This document shows, piece by piece, positions 26,301-37,037 of a stretch of 64,000 nt of DNA (position 1 is its first letter; every line of letters begins with the position of its first letter). Source of the DNA: Malurus cyaneus samueli (taxonomy: Eukaryota > Chordata > Aves > Passeriformes > Maluridae); assembly GCA_009741485.1 (NCBI GenBank), contig CM019214.1, forward strand, positions 1,953,402-2,017,401, in the 5' to 3' direction. The notes beneath the pieces were generated by a model that worked only from the letters and a program-made list of their open reading frames with translations, made no database searches and was not told where the DNA came from. The position numbers and the translations under genes are program-made.

Positions 26301-28442
26301 GGACACAGTGACAGAGTGGGGACAGTGACAAGAGTGGGGGACAGTGCAGAGTGGAGACAGTGCAGAGGTGGGGACAGTGACAGAGTGGACACAGTGACAG
26401 AGTGGGGACGAGTGACGAGTGGGTGACAGTGACAGAGTGGGGACAGAGGTGGACAGTGACAGAGTGGGGACAGTGACGAGTGGGAAGTGACAGAGTGGGG
26501 ACAGGTGCAGAGTGGGGACAGTGCAGAGTGGGACAGTGACAGAGTGGGCAAGACAGAGTGGGGACAGTGCAAGAGTGGGGACAGTGAGAGAGTGGGGACA
26601 GTGCAGAGTGGGGACAGTGCAGAGTGGGGACAGTGCACGAGTGGGGACAGTGACAGAGTGGGGACAGTGCCAGAGTCGGGGACAGTGACAGAGTGGGGAC
26701 AAGTGACAGAGTGGGACAGTGCAGAGTGGGGACAGTGACAGAGTGGGGACAGTGCAGAGTGGGACAGTGACAGAGTGGGCACAGCAGTGACAGAGTGGGG
26801 ACAGTGACAGAGTGGGGACAGTGAGAGTGGGACAGTGAAGAGTGGGGACAGTGACAGAAGTGGGGACAGTGCAGAGTGGGGACAGTGACAGAGTGGGGAC
26901 AGTGACAGAGTGGGGACAGTGACAGAGTGGGGACAGTGACAGAGTGGGCACAGTGACAGAGTGGGGACAGTGACAGAGTGGGGACAGTGACAGAGTGGGG
27001 ACAGTGACAGAGTGGGGACAGTGCAGAGTGGGGACAGTGACAGAGTGGGCACAGTGACAGAGGTGGGGACAGTGCAGAGTGGGGACAGTGACAGAGTGGG
27101 CACAGCAGTGACAGAGTGGGGACAGTGCAGAGTGGGGACAGTGAGAGAGTGGGGACAGTGACAGAGTGGGGACAGTGAGAGAGTGGGCAACAGTGACAGA
27201 GTGGGGACAGTGACAGAGTGGGGACAGTGCAGAGTGGGAAGTGACAGAGTGGACAGATGCAGAGTGGGGACAGTGCAGAGTGGGGACAGTGACAGAGTGG
27301 GGACAGTGCAGAGTGGGGACAGTGACAGAGTGGGGACAGTGACGAGGGACAGTGAGAGAGTGGACAGTGACAGAGAGTGGGGCAGTGACAGAGTGGGGGG
27401 ACAGTGACAAGGGGGACAGTGCAGAGTGGGGACAGTGACAGAGTGGGGACAGTGACAGAGTGGGGACAGTGACAGAGTGGGACAGTGCAGAGTGGGGACA
27501 GTAGAGGGGACAGTGAGAGTGGGACAGTGACAGAGTGGGGACAGTGACAGAGTGGGCACAGTGACAGAGTGGGGACAGTGCAGAGTGGGCACAGTGACAG
27601 AGTGGGACAGTGAGAGAGTGGGCACAGTGACAGAGTGGGGACAGCAGTGACAGAGTGGGGACAGTGCAGAGTGGGGACATGAGAGAGTGGGACAGTGACA
27701 GAGTGGGGACAGTGCAGAGTGGGGACAGTGACAGAGTGGGGACAGTGACAGAGTGGGGACAGTGCAGAGTGGGACAAGGTGAACAGATGGGGACAGTGCA
27801 GAGTGGGACATGTCCAGAGTGGACAGTGACAGAGTGGGGACAGTGCAGAGTGGGAAGTGAGAGTGACAGTGACAGAGTGGGGAACAGTGCAGAGTGGGGA
27901 CAGTGCAGAGTGGGGACAGTGACAGAGTGGGACAGTGAGCAGAGTGGGGACAGTGCAGAGTGGGGACAGTGACAGAGTGGGGACAGTGCAGAGTGGGGAC
28001 AGTGAGAGAGTGGGCACAGTGACAGAGTGGGGACAGCAGTGACAGAGTGGGGACAGTGACAGAGTGGGACAGTGACAGAGTGGGGACAGTGACAGAGTGG
28101 GCACAGTGACAGAGTGGGGACAGTGACAGAGTGGGGACAGTGACAGAGTGGGCACAGTGACAGAGTGGGACAGTGACAGAGTGGGGACAGTGACAGAGTG
28201 GGGACAGTGCAGAGTGGGGACAGTGACAGAGTGGGGACAGTGCAGAGTGGGGACAGTGCAGAGTGGGGACAGTGACAGAGTGGGGACAGTGACAGTGGGC
28301 ACAGCAGTGACAGAGTGGGGACAGTGGCAGAGTGGGGGACAGTGACAGAGTGGGACAGTGACAGAGTGGGACAGTGACAGTGGGCACAGCAGTGACAGAG
28401 TGGGGACAGTGCAGAGTGGGCACAGCAGTGACTGCAGAGTGG
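20368..28442. repeat. 8.1-kb minisatellite, 16/17-bp unit
   Basis: This is an almost uninterrupted array of two unit forms on the plus strand, GTGACAGAGTGGGGACA (17 bp) and GTGCAGAGTGGGGACA (16 bp). Minor forms include one with GGGCACA and one with an extra CA (GGGGACAGCA). By length there are roughly 480-500 units. The plus strand is G/A-rich, so SH3KBP1 pre-mRNA carries the C-rich strand. Many units have single-base gains or losses, fewer at both edges. Edges are AGCTCAGAGTGGGGACAG on the left and a decayed GACTGCAGAGTGGCAGGAGC on the right. All minus-strand frames are open because the unit has no stop in any frame on that strand. It lies wholly in an intron, so I do not call a protein here. 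Confidence 0.97.
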
Positions 28443-29174
28443 CAGGAGCAGCTGCCAGGGGGCATTGGGCACAGATGGCAGGAGATGGCTCTGGTTCCAC
28501 TGCCCAGGACAGCAATGACAGCACTGTCAGTGTCCCCCCAATCCTGGGGACACACTGCACAGCCACCCCAGCAAACAGCACTGCTCCTGCTCTGCCAGCT
28601 CCACCAGGACAACAGACACAAAAATCAACTCTTATTGCTCCTTTCCAGGTGACTTCTGCATTAAATGGTTTGTGGGACGGGAACACGAGTTGTTTACAAC
28701 AGAAATTCAGACTGCTTTTGATTGGTGTATGCCTTAAAATTTAGTCAAATTGATGTGAACTGGGTTCCCATTTCTTTGTATTGGAAAGTGTAGATTACAA
28801 ACTGCACCAAAGCCACAATCTTTTGCAGTATTAAAACCATGGCAGCACTAACATTACACCGGGTAAACAATTATGCCTTATTATCATTGGCCTTCTCACT
28901 TGTTTGGACATTTAAACAAAAATAACAAGAGCATTTTGATTCAAAATAACTCACTATTCCATATTTGCTTTTGATATTTTTCTTAACTAAAAACCCCAAC
29001 AAAACAATTTTAAGTAAAGCAGAAAATATCCTTTAATACTGCAGTTAAAAACTGCTACAAAAGCACTCAAATTCATTGCCAAATCTTCAATCTTGAATCA
29101 CATTAAAGTCACTAAAAAGCAGAGATTTACACCATAAATTTCTTAAGCAAACTGTAGAAAGCAGCAGAACTTAC
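28443..29174 (-). other. Unique flank of the minisatellite up to the exon
   Basis: The first 200 bp are GC-rich and partly resemble decayed array sequence (GCAGGAGCAGCTGCC, CAGCAATGACAGCACTGTCA). The rest is AT-rich intron leading to the donor at 29174. No gene. Confidence 0.5.
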
Positions 29175-29260
29175 CGATGTCATTGCTTCTTTCAGAGGAG
29201 TCTTTCTCTAGAGTGCCGGATCCTGCACTGCCCACTAATTCCACTTTTGGACTATCACTC
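29175..29260 (-). CDS. SH3KBP1: SH3KBP1 exon, Ser-rich linker
   Basis: This 86-bp exon completes a split arginine codon and then gives 28 codons: SDSPKVELVGSAGSGTLEKD then SSERSNDI, plus one base. It corresponds to the human segment around DSPKIDLAGSSLSG and SDRSNDI, with more divergence than the flanking exons, as expected of a disordered linker. The acceptor is AATGCAG and the donor GTAAGT. Downstream in transcription it faces the 18.2-kb intron that contains the giant minisatellite; the array edge is about 730 bp from this donor. Confidence 0.93.
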
Positions 29261-32200
29261 CTGCATTTGGATCAAGAAGAGGAGATGTTTTATTGGCAGT
29301 TTTTGTGGGGGTGACACTAAATGGATAGCTAACTTGGAATTAAGAATGAGAGAGCAAAGTATTCTTCCTGCACAGCAGCAGTGACAGCAATGTCAGCGAG
29401 AGCAATCTCTGCTAAGTGGACATGGTGTATGGATTAACCTGATCCCATTTCTCCTTAGCACCTGTCAAAAAATCCTATTTTGGACACCATAGTGTCCCAA
29501 ATAATTCTTCAGATGTTCACAGCATCTCAACACCAAGGAAACCTAAGGGCAAGGGGACACTCTACAAAATCTTTCTAATTTTTCCACAAACTACAGCAGT
29601 GGACTGCCTGAAATACTGCAGAAAGGGACACTGGGAGTTTGAACAATTTTTGAGTATTTACTCATAAATGCAGCTGCTCCATCACTTTTTTTTTGCACTT
29701 TTCTTACAAGATTAGACTATGAATATTGTTTCCAAGATAAGCTAATTTGTCAGAAATGGCTTTGCAATAGGCAAGTGTCAGAAGCCTTTACTTTATACAG
29801 AGGAGTTATTTTAAAATCAAACAGGAGATCAACCAAAAGCAACAAAATTACTCCTTCTTTGGAGAACATTCTATCCCACAAGTACGTGAGTTTACTAAAA
29901 CAATCTACCTATTTAAACAATTTGTAATGCCAGTGGTAGGCAAGTAATTCAGTATTGCTAAGGTCACTCAAATCTTTGGTATTTACTGTGATCAGTTAAT
30001 GCAATACATTGTACTTGCCATCATTATCAAGTCACCTAACAAATAGTTTTTCCACAATGAAACACCCTGTAGCACTGCAAAAATTATGAACTTAAGGTAC
30101 CTAATTTAGGGATAAAAAAATATAGCTCTGTCCCTGAAACAACCCAGATTATTGCACTATACAGTGCAATAATTAGCTGATGACAGTAAAATACAGAGTG
30201 AACTCCCAAATCTTGCTGATTTTTTCCTTGGTCTCTGCTTTTGATGCCATAGGCTGAACCTCAACTCATGGCAACAGCTGATGAGCAAAACACAAAGTGG
30301 CTGGAAACCCTATTTCAAACTTCAGGAAGGCTGTGACAAAGAGGTGAAAATTTTTATTAAAACCCAGATCATGTCATAGATTAAATGAATATATATCCCA
30401 TTAAATCCTGTGATAGGGTGAAAAGCATTCTGTGAACAAAAAAAATAGACAATCAGATTAAAAACAAACAAGTCCTCAACAGCTCTCTCTATGGCAGGCA
30501 GTGTGCACCAGGAAGGACACAAGAAATTTAACACATGCAGAGAAAAATGTATTAATTGGCAAGATGATAAATGAAGGTATTTTCTAAATCATCTACCTGA
30601 ACACAATTAGCTTTCTTATCTTCTAGTCTCTAACCTTTTCTTAAACTGCTTATGTATTTGTACACCTATAAGAAGCAACACAATTTCTTGGCTGACAGGG
30701 CAATGAGCATCTCACTTGACATTCTGTTTTGCACACACACATTTCCAATCTGAGCACTCTGAGAGCATGACATGAACTGGAAGCACTCTAGGAAATGTGT
30801 GAGTATGGTTTTGGAGAGATTCTTAGAATGGCATCATTTAGGGCTCAAAGTCACAACATTTACCATTTGCCTACAAAGATATATGGCTACAGCCTCACAA
30901 AAAAACCAACCCTGTTGTCAGAAGAATCAACAGGTTTATTCAGACACTCTGCAATCACACTGCTGGGAAGGAGTGGAGCTCTCCATTCTCATTCACTGTG
31001 TCCCTCTGTGCTCATGCCCATGCAGATCTGTCAGCTTGATCAGGCAGATGATGAGCCTGAGAGAAACCCCACACTAATAGAAACCCCACTACAAACTGAT
31101 TAATTAATAAATTCATCTGGAGCAGCTCCCTGACCCCTATGGCTGCACAAATGCTGGTGTTAAACATCAGGAATGGGGTGCCAGGACAAGGAACCCTGTT
31201 AGCAGAGGCATGGACATGGACTGGTTCAAACTGTTTGTAAAGATGCACCTTCTGTAGGTGTTTATGGCTTGCCTAATCCAGAGAAGTGGTTTATCTGTAA
31301 ATTGGATGATCATGGCATGTGTAAGCTGGGAAGCTTTTGGAACAAACTGACACCTATTCACTGTCCCACATGGTTATTATCTGTCCTGTTGTCATTGAAG
31401 CCCTACTCTGCCTTCAGTGAAGGAGGATTGTATTTAAATGGAAAAACAATCATCAGCACAAAAAGTCAGTGAGATGTGTGAGATGCAAAAGGTGCAAGCT
31501 ACTCAGAACAGCCCAGAACCCTCACTGGCTCAGCAGCTGAGATGGAACTCTCACCAGACAGATTTTATAACCACAGCAATTTTCCTCTAAGGATCAGTAC
31601 TGGTTTTGGTGTGACAGAGCTCACTTTTCCATAGCAGCTTGCAGGGTGCTGTGTTTTGGATTTGTGCTGAAAACAGCACAGATAACAGAGGTGTTTTCAT
31701 TATTACTGAGCGTGTTCAAAGCCAAGTCCAAAAGAAGCTGGTGCAGTAGCCCCTGGATAAAGGGAAACTTCTCAGAGAAGTACAACCAAAGCATTTCAGT
31801 AAAATGAAACTGGGAGCACAAGGCAGGTCCCTTTTCTTCTTTTAATTTGCCTCAGATTTAGCACTGAGAACATTTGTTTATTTAACCATAAGTGGAGGAA
31901 TGAAACAAATCAATGTCTAGCATTTCACTCTAACCTATACTCCATTCTGTATTTAATTCACCATTAACTACACTTGAACTCCAGTAGTTCAATGGCAGCC
32001 AATTTTCCTAACAGTACAATAGTGAAATTATTTCCATGGCTATATTCTAGCATTTCTGCAAGATGCAAAGCTTGCCCATTTTAGGTGGCTGCTTTTATTT
32101 TGGTTCTCATCTAACTCTATTCACTATGCATAAATGAAATCTACAGTGCACAACTCAGATGCTGATGACTAAAATGCAGCCACCCAGACTTGATTAGGAG

Positions 32201-32795
32201 TGCAGTGAAGCCTTAATTTCTGCAGCCTCTGCTCCAGCAGATGAGAACTGAGTTTTGTTGGCAAGTGCTCCTCAAAGGCTGTTACACCTTTGATAAAAAA
32301 CATCAAATATCTGTAGAGTGACAACCAACATTAGAGCATAAATACTCAACAGCACTGCTCTGCAGCTAAAAGAACAGTGAATTCTATGAAGACACATCTA
32401 TTTTGCTAAAATTTGATCTAAAATGATCAAAGAAAGCAGAGTGAAGCCAGTCTGACAGTATTTGAAATGTGCATTGTCTGATGCTATTCCTCAGCACCAT
32501 CCAAGCTTTTGCACTGATTTAATGCCCAAGCCAAGAACATCCCAGTAATTTATTGATGAAGGTAACTGTGTTTATCACTGAACTAGTGATAGTTCTGAAC
32601 TAGTAATGAGCAATCTAAAACTGCTATTATGGAGAAGATAATTATGATCCAGCCAGATGACGACAAGCATTCCTTTTTTCTTGTTGTCTTTTAAATACAG
32701 TTTACAGTGAAATAAATTTTGACATCAACCGTAAAACCTAAATTCTTTAAATGTGTGCTTTTCCCACTAATCAGTGGACAGAAGAAAAGCCATAC
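29261..32795 (-). other. SH3KBP1: SH3KBP1 intron
   Basis: A 3.5-kb intron with donor GTATGG and acceptor AATGCAG. Unique AT-rich sequence; I see no named repeat and no other gene. Confidence 0.85.
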
Positions 32796-32958
32796 CTTGA
32801 ATGGGTCACAGGCACAACTGGTCTTTCTGGTCGTCTGGGGGGCAAAGTCCCAGGTCTGCTCACAGCGTTGGCTTTGGGTGGCCGAGGTTTCTTCGGAGGT
32901 ATGGCAGGAACTGAAGGCTTCTGCAAATCTAACTGTTTTTGCTCTCTCTCTGATCTTT
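32796..32958 (-). CDS. SH3KBP1: SH3KBP1 exon, main proline-rich clusters
   Basis: This 163-bp exon encodes about 54 residues, beginning [20 protein letters not shown], then [10 protein letters not shown], and ending with the cluster [17 protein letters not shown]. The PPKKPRPP and LPPRRPERP segments are class-type SH3 ligands; in the family this region binds the SH3 domains of signalling partners. The acceptor is TTTAAAG and the donor GTATGG. The reading frame continues cleanly from the preceding exon (split GAA) and into the next (split AGG). Confidence 0.95.
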
Positions 32959-34734
32959 CTTTAAATCAATCATTTCCAGAAAAAAAAAGAACATGGGTGT
33001 TATTAAGTGGAATTCATTTGCACTCACAATTAAAGAAGGAATCTTTAACTGTAGATAGACTGTGTACAAAAAAAAGCTTATTTCCTTTCCACTTCTGTTC
33101 TAAATCATTCATGCAAGAAAAAAATTATCAATGTCTAGAAGAATGTAATCCCCTCAGAAAAATCAGACCTATTATTTAGGTTTTTAAGCACAGACTTGTA
33201 TGCTGAATTTTTCAGCTTGCCAATGAAAAACTAGATCATTTGTAGAATCCATTATGCATAGCTAGGGAGTGCCACAATGTTAATATCCAATCCCAAATAT
33301 AAATTCCCTGTGACTGTGAAAAGTACAACACACATGAATAACCCTTCTAAATAATTTGCTCTAAATTCTTAATACAAAACAAACATGTAAGCATGTTTGC
33401 AACACCAGGGAAGGGCTGATTTTTCTTAAAGAAAGGACAAAACTCTCAAAGGGACTAAAGTTCTGCTCTCTGCATCCTATTATGACAATACTCCACTTGC
33501 CATGAATGTTACACCTCTCTATACATGGAGGAGGTGTTGGGAATGTTACAGGGAATTGCTTAATGGTTTTTTAGGCTTCAGTCTGAGTGGATCATTAAAT
33601 AAATCTCCAGAAACACAAAGCACATGAGGTTTGGAATACTGCAGTTATTGTTCACAGGCACAGACCCTTTCCCGTGACTCCTACACCCTCTTTTCAATGT
33701 TTACAGAAGTAACAGATATTTATAGTGCAGGACAGTAACCTATTTAAACTTCCTCTGCTGTTTTAGCAGCTGGCTTTGTAAATCCAAAAATGGAAAGCCA
33801 AGGGTTTTCCTGCTAAGATAATCACAATAAGCAAAAGTAAACACATGCAGAGGAAACTGCTAAAACACCTGTCAGATCACTAAGATTTGTTTCTGTTCAT
33901 TCCAGAAACAAACCTTGGTGCAAAGCCTGAAGGTTCTGACACTAAATTATAGCTGTGTATTATACATTTAATCATGTGCATACATGTGCCTTTTAAAAGG
34001 CTGTGAATCCAAATACTTACAAATTAAGAAAACCCATAAATAAATTTGTCTGTGCAATCTAATAGTCCACTTAAACACATCTGCAATTAGCAAATTGGTG
34101 TAAATATTTTCCTGAGACTATTCACAGTGCACAACCAACACAATGAAACCATGAAAGGTTTAATTTGCTTGTCCTTGCTCTGTTTGGTGCTGTACCCCAT
34201 TTCTTGTAATGTTCAAACACAGCTTTGAAGAATTTTTTCATTTTTTCACTGCCTTGCCTGTGACTTTGGTGCCTGTGATAATGGGGTGACCCCTAAGCAT
34301 TAATGACTGTATTTCCACAAAAAATCCCTTTGTGATGCAGGAAAACCACCAACCCTGCTTTCAACTAGAGAACCAAAGCAGACAGATGTTAAGAAGAGAG
34401 TACATGGTAATCTGGGGTATTTTACTCTCTTGAGCACCTGTGTTTTACAGAGCACTGGGCTTTATTCAGCATTTTATGTATGGAGAGCAAATCTCCCCTT
34501 GGCTTCAGTTGTGGCTGCTTGTACTCAACAGCTCTGGATGGGTACTATTAAATTTATCCATAAGCAACAATGAGATCTTTTCCAAAATGCCTATCCTCAC
34601 AGTGTTGCCTTGAAAGGCCAGTTTTTAATAATGACACAGACATGGTTTAGGGGATAAAAAGGGTTTTACCTCGGTATTTGGGATCTCAGGTGCACAACTT
34701 GATGGCAGAATGCACACCCGTGTACAGCACGGGT

Positions 34735-34845
34735 ACAAGTTTTATAGGTTTCAGGAATTAGCATATCTATCTAGGATTCCCCAATAAGATACAAGTTTTA
34801 TAGGTTTCAGGAATTAGCATATCTATCTAGGATTCCCCAATAAGA
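34735..34845. repeat. 56-bp direct duplication
   Basis: Two adjacent copies start ACAAGTTTTATAGGTTTCAG and end GGATTCCCCAATAAGA. They agree at every base I compared, so the duplication looks recent relative to the rest of the element. Confidence 0.9.
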
Positions 34846-34933
34846 AACTTCACAAATGCAGTAATGTCCCCCTATTCTAATGAATCCCCCCAGATGAGGC
34901 CAGAGCTCAGTTTACACAAGATGTTCTGGACAG

Positions 34934-35022
34934 AAGGCTTCACCCAAGGCTGGAGTTGGATTAAGCTTCACCCAAGGCTGAGTTCGGGTTTAAGCTTCAC
35001 CCAAGGCTGAGCTCAGGTTTAA
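34934..35022. repeat. Three tandem 28-29-bp copies
   Basis: The core CTTCACCCAAGGCTG occurs three times at 28-29-bp spacing. Tails are AGTTGGATTA, AGTTCGGGTTTA and AGCTCAGGTTTA. Confidence 0.88.
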
Positions 35023-35321
35023 GATAGCACAGGGCACACTGAGCCCTTCCTCAGGATGTTTGGTCTCTCTGCCCAGCAGAACTCCTAAACTGAGCTGGAA
35101 TATCAGGAATTACAAACATGTGGGCTAAGGGGTGCAGGGGAATGCACAGAGGGTACAGAAAGCGTAAAAAGGAAAAGCAAAAATCATCAGGCATCAACAG
35201 TCATCAGAGTGGAAAACAAAGATCCCAACAAAACACTTAATGGAAAGAGGCCATGAGGATGTGCATTGGCTCTATTTCCCTGGTTTCTCTGCAGAGAGCA
35301 GCAGGAAAGGACATTTCATAC

Positions 35322-35402
35322 CTTTTTCTTCTGTTCGATTAGGAAGACATTCTGGCCTTTCAGGTGGAATCTTTTTGATTTCATGCTTTCGATCTGTGGT
35401 CC
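35322..35402 (-). CDS. SH3KBP1: SH3KBP1 exon, basic linker
   Basis: This 81-bp exon completes a split glycine codon and encodes [20 protein letters not shown] followed by NRTEEK and one further base. It is a charged, probably disordered linker between proline-rich clusters, with a PPERP element. The acceptor is TTAACAG and the donor GTATGA. A long LTR-like repeat ends only about 100-200 bp downstream in transcription order, close to the donor, without touching the splice site. A cysteine stands where I recall a methionine in mammals. Confidence 0.94.
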
Positions 35403-36479
35403 CTGTTAAAGACAGAAAAATTTGGAATTCTGCACAAGGCAATGAAACAGCACATACAGTGACATCAGATTTAATTCTGCAATTTCTTAGGCTTTTTATG
35501 TGCTCCAATTTGAAAATGTCTTGCTAAAACTGAACATAAATCTATAACAAATATTTGCCTGCACCATAATGACAAAAAAGCAATTCAATATTTATGTCTT
35601 TATAATCAAGTTCACAGTTTACAAAGTGAGCACCCCAAAAGAATAGGCACTTTCAGACTATTCTATAGGAAAAAAAAAATCAGTAACTGCAGATTTTTAA
35701 ATACAGACAGATCCTTTATCATTAAAGACATACTTAAATGAAGACCAACTCAACAGTGTGCAGAAACATTAGGAATAAATCAATTAATTGGGCAGTATCA
35801 AGAGAATACTTCACAGAGCTGAATACACAGAGCTTATTTTACATTAAATCAACTCATCCCTCCCTTTTTTTTTCCACTATTACCTGTTCACTTCCAAATA
35901 TTAGAAGGAGGAGAAGAGCAGTGCTGGCAGAATTCTGCCTGACTATTTGAATTGACAGTTTTTGGCCTGGAGGTGCAAACCCCTGGCTTCTTTTGCCTCT
36001 GTACTTCTGGACATATGGACTTCTGTTACTCCAAGAAATACAGGAACTCGTGGCACCAACAGCGGGAAGATTTTGCAAAAATTTCCTGGCACATGCAAGC
36101 TGCAATCTTCTAACCTCACGTTGTAAGAAATGCTCCACTGGATATTGGCTTTGCTGCATTGGCTCAGCACTGGGTGCTAATGCCACTCACTAGTGTTGAA
36201 AACTGCTTCAGGCAACACTATTAGCATTTCAATAAAAATCCCAGTAGATGAAATCCAAGAAAAGCAGAGGAGGCACGGCAAGAAACACAAGGCAATTTTT
36301 TGTTTCAGTCTATTCTATTGGAGTTGCACTTCTCAAGCACATTTCCATTTTCTGAATGTGCTGTTGCCACTCCCTAGAAATCAGTACTCATCATGGTGAT
36401 CATTGCTTCTGTTCCTGTGTGTGCTGGACAGGCAATCCTTGCACCACTTATCATGTCAATAAATAACACTGAATTCTCA

Positions 36480-36536
36480 TTTATGGTTGGATTTGATGAT
36501 CTTAGGGGTCTTTTCCAAATTAAATGATTCTATGAA
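36480..36536 (+). mobile_element. CR1 LINE extreme 3' end
   Basis: GGATTTGATGATCTTAGGGG then TCTTTTCC and AATGATTCTATGA match the terminal bases and ATTCTATG tail of CR1. Only the last 60 bp or so are present, so this is a severe 5' truncation. It points opposite to SH3KBP1. Confidence 0.75.
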
Positions 36537-36995
36537 AAGGACCTCACTCCTGAGAGGAGAAGCCATTGCTGCAAACCAATTAAATCCTTCCAAAACACAA
36601 GTTATGCAAAGCACAAGCCAATATTTTGATAATCTTGCACACACTGGTGTGTTCAAGAAGAAAGACACCCAAATCTATTCACTTAATTACAGTATTAATT
36701 AACAGCCATCATTAACACCCAGAGGGACATTCTCAGGCCAAGTCTAGAATGATCCACCAAGGAGCTCCCAGACTCAGGTGTTCTGGGTGTTCTCCCGACT
36801 TGGATTCTGACCCCCAAAATTAATCAAATTAATTCATGATTAATTAAACCTTGATCCTGCCTTAGCTCCCAGCTGACACTCACCTGCAGGGAAGCTCTGG
36901 GGAGCTCCAGATCAGAGGAACTCAGGATTATTCCTTTGCTCTGGACACAGTTGTGATGTTTACCCAGTACCCAGTGAGATTCCCACTGCTTTTCA

Positions 36996-37037
36996 ATATA
37001 TATATATATATATATATATAGATATATATATATATAT
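36996..37037. repeat. (TA)n microsatellite
   Basis: About 21 TA dinucleotides, interrupted once by a G at 37021. Confidence 0.95.

Larger units (their letters stand above)
10963..29174 (-). other. SH3KBP1: SH3KBP1 18.2-kb intron with giant minisatellite
   Basis: This is the longest complete intron in the window; its donor is GTAAGT and its acceptor TTTTTAAG. Nearly half of it is the 16/17-bp array at 20368-28442. The rest is AT-rich unique sequence with one CR1 piece (about 13005-13345), short GTATAG repeats near 15353-15430 and a possible LTR remnant near 19600. No second gene was recognised on either strand. Confidence 0.85.
34640..35200. mobile_element. Probable LTR-type repeat with internal duplications
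   Basis: This block is richer in GC and differs in texture from the flanking intron. It has a 56-bp perfect or near-perfect direct duplication (34735-34790 and 34791-34845), followed by three copies of about 28-29 bp beginning AGGCTTCACCCAAGGCTG or AAGCTTCACCCAAGGCTG (34934-35022). Short tandem copies of this kind are common in the U3 part of retroviral LTRs. No internal coding region is present, so it would be a solo LTR. Borders, strand and family are not established. Confidence 0.35.
32959..35321 (-). other. SH3KBP1: SH3KBP1 intron with LTR-like repeat
   Basis: A 2.4-kb intron with donor GTATGA and acceptor TTTAAAG. Its upstream third (about 34640-35200) is a probable LTR-type repeat; the remainder is unique AT-rich sequence. 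Confidence 0.85.

Noticed and set aside
20368..28442. CRISPR-like or spacer-repeat array
   Set aside because: Units are directly adjacent with no unique spacers, in a vertebrate intron.
20368..28442. G-quadruplex or strong R-loop region
   Set aside because: GGGG runs are separated by about 13 bases, too long for stable quadruplex loops. The RNA from SH3KBP1 is C-rich, the less favourable orientation for R-loops.
20366..28621. Minus-strand 2751-codon open frame rich in Cys, His, Pro, Ser and Leu
   Set aside because: It is the translation of the 16/17-bp array, open because the unit has no stop on that strand. Alternative frames are equally open, and the array lies between two SH3KBP1 coding exons that splice in frame.
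20506..28744. Many plus-strand frames reading GDSDRVGTVTEW-like repeats
   Set aside because: These are the other strand of the same array. They break often at TGA and have no initiation context or homology.
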